This document shows, piece after piece, positions 10,844 through 18,604 of a DNA stretch of 64,000 bases; the first letter of the stretch is position 1; each line of letters begins with the position of its first letter. Under the pieces are notes generated by a model that worked only from the letters and a program-made list of their open reading frames with translations, was not told the origin of the DNA and searched no databases. Origin of the DNA: Enterobacter sp. EA-1 (GTDB taxonomy: Bacteria > Pseudomonadota > Gammaproteobacteria > Enterobacterales > Enterobacteriaceae). The stretch is from assembly GCA_002886105.1 (NCBI GenBank), contig CP025776.1, positions 1,364,001 to 1,428,000 on the forward strand, given 5' to 3'. Both the position numbers and the translations under genes were made by a program.

Positions 10844-12217
10844 ATGAGTTACTTTTTGTCACCACACTTCAGGTTTTTTTCTGCGTAGCTCTGCTTTGCG
10901 GTCTGCTCTGGAGCCGTGGCCCGTGCCCGGCGGTGCGGCCACTGGTGTGGTCATCGCTTGGCGGGTTGGCTGCCGGTCTGCTGTGCGGGCTGTTTTCCAT
11001 GGCTCGCAGCCGGCTCAGTTGCTGCTGGTCTGCGCCGAAGTGCTGGTGTCGCTGCTGTTCTTGCTGAGCTTTTTGGTGGGTGCCGCACCGCGTGCGCCTA
11101 CCTGTTACAGGGCGTGCTGGTGCTGGGTGCCGCGCGTCACTGGGGGCTGGACCCCAACCTTGGCGGTCTCACCAGCACTCACGTTCTGAATACCGACCTG
11201 CTGCTTAATCTCACTTCCCACGGGTGCTGGCCTTCGCGGTGCTGAGTCTGGCGGCGGTGCTGTGCGGGATGCTGGTCAGCCGTCTGCGCTGGCTTTACTG
11301 GCCGCTTACGCTGATGGTGATGGTGCTGATCTGGTTGCCACTGAGCGGCAACGTGTTGTTACTGCTGATGAAACTGCAGGTCGTGCCGTTGCTCCAAGCC
11401 GCTGCTGAGTTTTGTCGCGCGGGTAACGAATAACGCCGAGCTGTACAACTGGGCGGGCGCAGGTGTGTTGCTGCTCCTTGCGGTGTGCTGGCTGCCTGCG
11501 TTGAGCCGTCGTTTTCGCGCTGTGCGCCTTCAGCAGGAGCCGATTGCACACCGTCTTGCCCGCGCGCAACGCCGTAATGCCACACGCCTGTTACTGACCA
11601 CCATCGCGTGTGTGCTGCCGTGGTGATTGCCGGTCAGCTCTGGTGGAACTGGTCGCGTCACAGCCGCCGCAGTTATCGCAGGCGCAGCCGGTCACCGGCA
11701 AGCGATGGCATGGTTCATCTGCCGGTGGCGCAACTGCGCGATGGCAAACTGCACCGCTTCGTCTGGGTGGCGGATGACGGTAAAGCGGTGCGCTTTTTCA
11801 TCATCAACCGCTATCCGGACAAGCTGCGCTTTGGCGTGGTGTTCGACGCCTGCCTGCTGTGCGGCGATCAGGGCTATGTGATGGAAGGCAACCGCGGGTT
11901 ATCTGCGTGGCCTGCGGGGTACATATTTTTATTCCGTCTATTGGTAAGGCGGGGGCTGTAACCCGGTGCCGATCGACAACTGGCGCAACGACGAGAAAGA
12001 GCTGACCATCCCGCGCGATGCGCTGGCTGCCGGGGTGAACTACTTCTCCACGGTAATGACCATCAGCGTGACCGACCCGGTGGATAAAACCACACTGACC
12101 AATACCTCTGCCGAATACAAATACAGCTGGGGCGGTAAAACTGGTTCTTTGCATCCGAAGCGAACTATAACCGCTTCCGCAGTGCGCCTGAGCAGTTTGC
12201 CGGCGAAGGAGGAGTAG
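10844..12217 (+). CDS. DUF2318 membrane protein with C-terminal YHS-like domain
   Basis: Third gene of the iron cluster. The N-terminal part has several membrane helices (LCGLLWSR; LLVCAEVLVSLLFLLSFLVG; AYLLQGVLVLGAARHWGL; VLAFAVLSLAAVLCGMLVSR; WPLTLMVMVLIWLPL; AGVLLLLAVCWLPA), followed by an extracytoplasmic DUF2318 domain. The latter has two Cys pairs (CLLCGDQGY and VICVACGV) and GGCNPVP, which look like a metal or redox centre. The last 30 residues (YSWGGKTWFFASEANYNRF) match a YHS metal-binding module. About 455 residues. Frames shift at roughly 10860, 10990, 11090, 11220, 11400, 11625, 11900 and 12145. Homologues accompany FTR1/P19 in Campylobacter. Probably handles electrons or metal for FetMP. 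Confidence 0.8.
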
Positions 12218-12219
12218 CC

Positions 12220-13494
12220 ATGTTATGGCGAATGCTACGGCAATCCCCGGGGGCGTAATATCCGGCGCAAGGCGCTGGCGATACTGACCGTTTTCTGGCC
12301 TCCAGCCTGATTTCGGCGCTGCTGGCGGTGTCGATCGACATCGGCGACAAGATGTCGCGTGAGATGAAATCCTACGGCGCGAACATCCTGATTGAACCCG
12401 CCGGGCAGGCTGCGCTCCCGGCGATGTTCAGTGAGAAAAGCAACCCGCTCTCTGGCCGATTTCCTGGATGAGTCGGAATTACCCAACATTAAAGACATCT
12501 TCTGGCGCAATAACATTGTTGGCTTCGCCCCGATGCTTGGCGAAGTGACGGCCAATGGCCGTGAGACGCCGGTGTTAGGCACCTTCTTCAGCCAGCCGGT
12601 CGACATCCCGGATGAAGAGGGGTATCAGACCGGGCAGCGCACGGTCAGCCCTTTCTGGCAAGTGGATGGCGCGTGGCCGCAGGAGCCGGTTGGTGAGGTT
12701 CCGCAAGTGCTGGTGGGGCATGCGCTGGCACGTAACAGTGGCTGGAAAGTGGGCGATAAGATTGCGCTTCACGCCGGGGATCACGCTCAGAATGTGGTGG
12801 TCAGCGGCATCCTTTCCAGCGGTGGCGAAGAAGATAATCAACTGGTGATGCCGCTCGCTACCGTTCAGCAACTGCTGGGTTTGCAGGGCAAGGTGCAGGC
12901 GATCCGCGTTTCGGCGCTCACCGTGCCGGAAAACGAACTTTCACGCCGCGCGCGGAAAACCCTCGAAGCGCTGAATGCCGAAGAGTACGACCTCTGGTAC
13001 TGCACGGCGTATGTCTCCTCGATTGCTCACCAGCTTGAAGAAGCGATTTCCGGGGCGGAAGTGCGCCCGGTCTGGCAGGTTGCCGCGTCAGAAGGCGTGG
13101 TGATCGACAAGATCCAGTTGCTGATGGGCGTGGTGACGCTCGCCGCACTGGTGGCTGCCGCGATGGGGATTGCCTCGCTGATGACCAGCACCATTATGGA
13201 GCGCGCCAAAGAGATCGGCCTGATGAAAGCGCTGGGCGCGCGGCAGTGGCAAATTCTGCTGCTGTTTTACACTGGAAGCCGCCTCCAGCGGCGGGTGGCG
13301 CGCTGGGGTGCGTTGCCGGTTGGGGGTTGGCAAAAGCCATCGGGTTAATGCTGTTTGCTGCCCCGCTCAATTTTGCACCGGATTGTGGTGCCTTGCGTGC
13401 TGGTGATTGCGGTACTGATTGCGTTGATTGGCACCGGTTCCCGGCGCGGCGCATTGCCCGTCTTTACCCTGTGGAGGTGCTGTATGGCCGCTAA
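12220..13494 (+). CDS. ABC transporter permease, FtsX/MacB type (1)
   Basis: Inner-membrane permease with an N-terminal helix (LAILTVFLASSLISALLAVS), a large periplasmic MacB-like domain (MKSYGANILIEPAG..., VLVGHALARNSGWKVGD, VVSGILSSGGEEDNQLVMPL) and the FtsX domain of three helices near the C-terminus. IMERAKEIGLMKALGAR is the typical cytoplasmic coupling segment. About 424 residues. A GAAGGAGGAG ribosome site precedes ATG 12220. Overlaps the next permease gene by 11 bases. Frame changes at about 12250, 12290, 12440, 13275 and 13440. Known FTR1/P19 clusters carry the same pair; substrate unproven. Confidence 0.85.
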
Positions 13495-14616
13495 GCGCGA
13501 CATGCTCTGGTTGCTGGTGTGGCGTGCGTTGCGCCTGCGTTTACAGCGCGTCAGCGTGGTGTTCGCCGCGCTGACCGTTGGGGCGATGATCGTCACCGCG
13601 CTCTCTGCCGTGTGGTTTGATATCAACAGCAAGATGAGTGAAGAACTGCGCACCTTCGGGGCGAATTTCTACATCGGGCCTGCACACGGTTCGGGCATGC
13701 CGCAGCCGGAATTACAGGCCATTCTGGATAATGCCCTGCCGGACTTATTCATGGCGCCAGTCCGTGGCTGTATGGGATGGCGCGCACCGAACTGGAAAAA
13801 GTGGTGATCGTCGGGGTGTGGTTTGAATCAATGCAAAACTGGCGCCGTACTGGCAGGTCACCGGCAACTGGATTGGCGTGAGCTTTGACGATCGCAACGC
13901 GATGATCGGCGTCAAGCTGGCTGAGCGTCTCAACGTCCGGCCGGGGCGACAGCATCACGCTTGTTGATCATCAGGCGCGTAAAAAGTTGCTGATTAAAGG
14001 CGTTGTCGAGGGCAGGCGATGCGACCGACAACATGCTGATTGTCAGCACCGGATGTGGCGCAAAGCTGGCTGCATCAGCCGGGCAAAATAAGCCATGCTT
14101 TGCTGAGCGTGAGCAACGATGTCGGGCAGGTGGAACGCTATGCGCAGAGTTTACAGCAGCAATACCCGGATCTTGAGATCCGCCCGGTGCGCAAAGTTTC
14201 AGCTTCTGAAGGCCGGTGCTGGATAAGATCAAAGGGGCTGATGGGGGCTGGTTTCAATCGTTATCCCCGGCGCTCTCATCGCTGTGCGTGAACACTACGT
14301 TGATGGCGATTGTGGGTGAGCGTTCGCGTGAATTTGCGCTGCAAAAGCGCTCGGCTCCAGCAATGGCGACATCATGCGCCAGATACTTCTGGAGACCGGC
14401 ATTATCGCGCTGGCGGCGGTGGTCTGCGGTTGGGTGTTGGGCTATTTGCTGGCGCAACTGCTGGGAATGACGGTGTTTAACGCCACCATTTCCCTGCGCC
14501 TGCCGGTACTGCCCATTACCCTGGTTCTGTCGTTACTGGTCGCGGTGCTCGCGGCCATTGTTCCGGTGCGGCGCGCGGTTAGCGTTGAACCGGCAAAAGT
14601 GCTTAAAGGAGAGTAA
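13484..14616 (+). CDS. ABC transporter permease, FtsX/MacB type (2)
   Basis: Second permease, same architecture as its upstream neighbour: N-terminal helix [18 protein letters not shown], periplasmic domain with [38 protein letters not shown] and VRKVSASEG, then FtsX helices [39 protein letters not shown] and [19 protein letters not shown], ending EPAKVLKGE. About 377 residues. It probably forms a heterodimer with the first permease and the ATPase that starts 4 bases later. Frame changes at about 13750, 13830, 13945, 14010, 14060, 14210 and 14350. Confidence 0.86.
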
Positions 14617-14620
14617 CGCG

Positions 14621-15316
14621 ATGTCTGTAACGCACATGCCGCAGATGGCTATCGAAACCCGCCATTTGTACAAGCGCTTCGGCGACGTCACCGCGCTGGA
14701 CGATATCAATCTGCGCATCGAACGCGGTGAGTTCGTGGCGATCATGGGCGCATCCGGATCCGGTAAAACAACGCTGATGAACATTCTGACCTGCTACCGG
14801 ACACGGCCACCGAAGGGCAGGTGATCCTCGACGGTACCGATGCCGCAGCACTGGATGAAGAGGGGCGGCGGCGTTTTCGTGCAGAGAAAATTGGCTGGTG
14901 TTCCAGCAGTTCCACCTGATCCCGTTTCTCACCGCGCTGGAAAACATCATGCTGGCGCAGCACTACCACAGCGTGGTGGATGAAGCCGCCGCGCGTGCCG
15001 TACTGGCGCAGGTGGGGCTGGAGCATCGCATCACCCACCTGCCAAACCAGCTTTCGGGCGGTGAACAGCAGCGAGTGTGTATTGCCCGTGCGCTGGTGAA
15101 TGAGCCGCCGGTGATTTTGCCGATGAACCAACCGGTAATCTGGATGAAGAGAATGAGCAGCGGGTACTGGATTTGTTAACCGATTTACACCGCCGGGGGC
15201 GCACGATTGTGATGGTGACGCACAACCCGGCACTCGGTCAGTTTGCCGATCGGATCGTGCGCTTACAGCACGGGAAATATCTTGGCGAGGAGAGAACACA
15301 CCATGCGCTGGCTTAA
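14621..15316 (+). CDS. ABC transporter ATPase (MacB/LolD type)
   Basis: Nucleotide-binding subunit for the two FtsX-like permeases. Walker [16 protein letters not shown] (about residues 44-58), Q-loop [15 protein letters not shown], signature [16 protein letters not shown], Walker [15 protein letters not shown] once one missing base near 15120 is restored, and H-loop [15 protein letters not shown]. About 231 residues, usual for the family. Stop overlaps the next gene's start by 14 bases, so translation is coupled. Other frame changes near 14795 and 14895. Confidence 0.93.
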
Positions 15317-15787
15317 CGGGATGGTACTGCTGCTGGTGGTGTTATTAGGCGGCTGTAAAGAAGAGAAACTGGCGCAGGGCGCGCCCGCACCTGCGCTGGC
15401 GGCATTTGATTTGCACGGTAAAGATGCCAGCCTCGAGAGCTGGAAGGGTAAGCGGGTGTATCTCAATTTCTGGTCGGCAAGCTGCGGCGGCTGCGGCTGA
15501 GATGGACTCATTGCAGGCACTGAGCCAGCAGTGGGGCGATAAAATCGTGGTGGTGGCGGTTAACACCGATCCGGATTCCGTGAACATTAATGCGCTGTTG
15601 GCGAAGCACCAGATAACCTATCCGGTATTGCGCGATCAACTGAAGATCACCCGGGGAGCGTTACCTCGGTGATTGGCACGCCAACTTCGGTGTTGATTGA
15701 TGAGCGGGGAAGGGTGCTCAGCCTGCATCAGGGGCACGTAATCTGCCGGAGTTACAGGAAACATTTACCCAACTTGCCCGTCAGTAA
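15303..15787 (+). CDS. TlpA/ResA-like thioredoxin lipoprotein
   Basis: Last gene of the fet cluster. Lipoprotein signal [18 protein letters not shown] with lipobox LGGC, then a thioredoxin fold: FDLHGKDASLESWKGKRV, FWSASCGGC (active-site CGGC), VVAVNTDPDS, a cis-Pro region near VIGTPTSVLIDE, and LHQGH. About 160 residues. Probably anchored in the inner membrane facing the periplasm, where it could keep the Cys pairs of the DUF2318 protein reduced (inference). Frame changes at about 15498, 15655 and 15740. Confidence 0.88.
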
Positions 15788-15811
15788 AACAGACGATGAG
15801 GGAGTGCGTGT

Positions 15812-16307
15812 ATGGCATTTATCTGGACAGATAAGAAGGTGAGTTTTCTGCGTAAAAAGCGCGGGGATACTGACAACACGCCAAATCGCCGACAAGCTAA
15901 AGACCAATATCACGGTGGTGCGCATGGCCTACCGTCTCGATTTACATCTCCGGGTGCCGAAATATAACGAGAAGCACCTTGAGCGGGTGCTGGCGCTGTA
16001 TGACTCGGCGGAGAATTTCAGCCTGAAAGAGATTGCGCAAAAACCGGGCTGACGCTCAGTACGCTGCATTACATTCTCTATGTTAAAAGCAACCTTCCCC
16101 TGTGCAGTAAAACGGAATATCTGGTGTTTGATACCGACGATGCCGTGCAATACCGTGTCCCGAAAGAGGTGCTGGATCTTGAAAGCTCAAGCACTGGATG
16201 GCCCCAGTAACGACGACAGCGTACGCGATATTTACCTTATTGATGGCACCCGCTATGCTGCCCGCAATATCCGGCAGGAAGTGGTGATCAGTCGCAATCG
16301 CGCCTGA
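15812..16307 (+). CDS. Unrecognised protein with helix-turn-helix-like segments
   Basis: About 165 residues; no family recognised. Start at ATG 15812 after GAGGGAG. The N-terminal third reads MAFIWTDKKVSFLRKKRG, then ILTTRQIADKLKTNITVVRM, and later FSLKEIAQKTGLTLSTLHYI: two possible helix-turn-helix units. The rest is mixed (YLVFDTDDAVQYRVPKEVLD, then SVRDIYLIDGTRYAARNIRQ). It may be a DNA-binding protein. It begins 24 bases after the thioredoxin gene, so it may be read through from the fet operon. Frame changes at about 15865, 16050 and 16185. Confidence 0.55.
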
Positions 16308-16335
16308 ACGGCTTGCAGGGAAAAGGGAGGGTGCC

Positions 16336-16705
16336 ATGCAGTACGGCGAATGGGGGACGGGTATGAACCGCAGGTCTGGCAGGAAGGCGACCGGCTGACT
16401 TACTCGCTGCCTGTGGAGTCCGGCTTTGTCAGCTTCGATTTCACCTTCGATATTCAGCAACGCGATCTGGATGTCCTGCTCGCCGACGACTACCGCCGCG
16501 CGGTGCTTGAAATTGGCTCACACTGCTCCAGCGCGCAAGCGTGCGCGCCAGCTTTACGCAGAGCGACTTCGATAAACTGATCGCAGAGACGCTCCACGCT
16601 TCGCCCGAGGTTCTCGGCGTTAATTTCCGCATCGCTCAGGAGCATAACATTGCGATTGAGCAGTACGTGCAGCAGATTATGAGCCAGCGTACGTCCGGGA
16701 AATAA
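16336..16705 (+). CDS. Small unrecognised protein, parent of a duplicated 3' end
   Basis: About 122 residues. ATG 16336 follows GGGAGGGTGCC. Readable sequence: YEPQVWQEGDRLTYSLPVES, FVSFDFTFDIQQRDLDVLLA, then FTQSDFDKLIAETLHASPEV and EHNIAIEQYVQQIMSQRTSGK. Soluble, no signal. Its last 40 residues recur, diverged, in the fragment at 17953-18117. Co-directional with the HTH-like gene 28 bases upstream. Possibly an immunity or accessory protein, but nothing in the sequence proves it. Frame changes near 16350 and 16520. Confidence 0.55.
16579..16705 (+). repeat. First copy of a diverged direct repeat flanking two minus-strand genes
   Basis: The gene end at 16579-16705 is similar in DNA and protein to 17987-18117, in the same orientation. 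Shared pieces include GCATAACATTGCGATTG / ACATAACATTGCGATTG and the protein motifs HASPEVL and EHNIAIxQYVQ. The pair brackets the minus-strand genes at 16710-17840. Confidence 0.7.
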
Positions 16706-16709
16706 GCAT

Positions 16710-17142
16710 TTAGCGGGAAACTGGGGTGTAATCAACCTGCACCCAAACACGCTTCATTTCTGGTATTGCACTGACGACAACATCCTCGGTTGGATCACGG
16801 CCTTTCCAGCATATGCCTTGCACCATACAGCTCTCTTGTTTGACATAGCCCCGGGACGTTAGCCGCGTCAATCTGGCTGGTATCCGTCGTGCCGTTGAAT
16901 ATCAGGCTATTACCAACCGAACCAGCCCGGATACGGTGTGGTAATCAAACTCGTAATCACCCGTTATGCGTGGCATTTGTTTTAGAATGTCTGAAAGCGT
17001 CATACACCTGCCGATCGCGTTCGGTGTATTTGCCTCCATCGTCGAAGCCAAATTTTATAACGGGCCATTTATAGACCAGCATAGCGGTAATGATGGCGAC
17101 AATTGCAACGGCCATTATCCCAACTATCCTCCTGATTCTCAT
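16710..17142 (-). CDS. Small single-pass membrane or secreted protein, unrecognised
   Basis: About 143 residues. N-terminal MRIRRIVGIMAVAIVAIITA is a membrane anchor or uncleaved signal, followed by VYKWPVIKFGFDDGGKYTER and YDAFRHSKTNATHNG. After frame changes near 16970 and 16900 the C-terminal part reads SCMVQGICWKGRDPTEDVVV and ends VWVQVDYTPVSR. Two Cys could pair in the periplasm. The start at 17142 overlaps the stop of the upstream minus-strand gene region (TAA at 17147-17149, four bases away), so the two are translated together. No family recognised. Confidence 0.6.
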
Positions 17143-17146
17143 ACGA

Positions 17147-17840
17147 TTAAGTCCTTTCTTCCTGCATCCCTTGCATGAACCCGCCATTGACTTCTACTGT
17201 GCCTACGTTGCCTGAAGCCCAGTCATTATACGGGGTTATGGTCTGCATGAAGTTGGGTAAAAAACCTTTGTGGGGTCTGGCATTGGGGAATCTTTCAGGA
17301 TCAGGGAAATAAAAGGGGTTGGAACGAATCGTTTTTCCGAGGAACCGATTTTCCCATAATAATCCCAACGTTTAAGGGCCTCTTCTTTGCTGACAGGCCT
17401 CAACAGTTCGAAGGGATGCTGGATTGATATCACACGATAGAATCCCAGCAAATCTGATACTAAATCCTCACCGCTAAAACCACTGTCGGTAACCCTATTG
17501 TTGGGAAAGGTGGACTGGAAATCCCTCAAACTTTGTCGCCATTGTCATCATCATTGCAAGGGCAATGCTTTTACGCTCGGCATATGAGCGGCCTTTACGG
17601 ATGCGCCACCTTATAAATTTCCCCACGCGTATAAATTTCCATGGATCACACATAGATTGTGCATAGGTTACGTCGTAGTGTTCTTGCGCACTTGATTCAC
17701 CGGTATTGATTTTATCCATTAATGTTTTGATGTCATCACCGTGCGTGCCTGAGGTCGATCCATCCCAGTACTTCGGTATACACACCACTTCTGGCGGTTG
17801 CCGCCGGGCGACCGTCGATAATCTCGCTACGTTTGCTCAT
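17147..17840 (-). CDS. Conserved-looking protein of unknown function
   Basis: About 231 residues. Start MSKRSEIIDGRPA at 17840 with GGAGATTC just upstream. Pieces across frames: GWIDLRHA (near 17755), DIKTLMDKINTGESSAQEHY, IRWRIRKGRSYAERKSIALA, FSGEDLVSDLLGFYRVI, EALKRWDYYGKIGSSEKRF and ITPYNDWASGNVGTVEVNGG. The GWIDLxHA and FSGEDLVSDLLGFYR blocks suggest a family of uncharacterised enterobacterial proteins; a link to DUF4056 is possible but unproven. No obvious signal peptide. Paired with the small membrane protein directly downstream. Confidence 0.6.
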
Positions 17841-17952
17841 CCTTGAATCTCCTTTCCCAGATACAAATGCTAATTTACCCCGAAACGTAGATATGCATTA
17901 TTCCGTGCAACATTAAAAGTGTGACGCGCCTCGGTTTTAATTCTATATCTAC

Positions 17953-18117
17953 ATGCTGCTCCATCGGTCGCTTATTCGCGTCAGCGCTATTGAGGAGGCG
18001 CACCACGCCTCGCCCGAAGTGCTCCGTGCGTTAATTGCCCGGAACTCGCGGGAACATAACATTGCGATTGCGCAGTATGTTCAGGTGATCGTGAACCGGC
18101 GTGCCGGGGCGAATTGA
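17953..18117 (+). pseudogene. Duplicated C-terminal fragment of the 16336-16705 gene
   Basis: A 54-residue open frame from ATG 17953. It reads SLIRVSAIEEAHHASPEVLR then EHNIAIAQYVQVIVNRRAGA, matching the last 40 residues of the protein at 16336-16705. The N-terminal two thirds is absent. It is likely a relic of duplication or recombination; a short functional protein cannot be excluded. No convincing ribosome site. Confidence 0.6.
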
Positions 18118-18161
18118 GCGTACTGTAACGATAAAGCCATACTCTCTTCTTTGTTCTTCGC

Positions 18162-18453
18162 ATGCATGAAATAAGCTCGAATGCGGATCGCATATCTGTT
18201 CTTGCGTTGATACGCGATTACACACTCAGGCAACAGTCACGTGATTAGATGGCTCACTTTCGCCGGTTACTGGAAAACATCGCGGAAATGCCTTTAACGG
18301 GGCAAACGCGGGAAGAAGAGTTGGGGACTGGCGTTTACAGCTTTCCCGGTGACCGCCATTGGATTTATTACATTGCCGCCCGGAAAGGGATTGTCGCTGG
18401 CTGTGCTGTATCAGCGTTGTGTTCCCGGCCATCATCTCGCTGAACGGCTTTAG
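18162..18453 (+). CDS. ParE/RelE-superfamily toxin, disrupted
   Basis: The C-terminal half matches ParE toxins: FRRLLENIAEMPLTGQTREE, VYSFPGDRHWIYYIAARKGI, then VAVLYQRCVPGHHLAERL. The upstream piece ALIRDYTLRQQ (about 18210) fits the ParE N-terminal helix region. A TAG at 18246-18248 interrupts the frame and another shift occurs near 18385. About 96 codons in all, the usual ParE size. No ParD-type antitoxin gene is visible upstream, where the duplicated fragment lies instead. It is either a broken orphan toxin or an error-damaged gene. Confidence 0.65.
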
Positions 18454-18531
18454 AAAACATAACCCGCTTTTGTCGACTTCAATTTTGCCGTATTTCTCCC
18501 CTGTTATCCCACCAAATCCGGTAGCCCGGCG

Positions 18532-18560
18532 CTGTCATCCCGGCGTGAAGACGCTATAGT
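18532..18560 (+). promoter_or_regulatory. Possible sigma-70 promoter for the NACHT gene
   Basis: CTGTCA (18532-18537) and TATAGT (18555-18560) are separated by 17 bases and lie 45 bases before the start codon. Matches are 4/6 and 5/6. Prediction only. Confidence 0.4.
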
Positions 18561-18604
18561 GCACTTTCGCCAGAGGCCGGTCGTTGGAATGGAAGGAATC
18601 TCGC

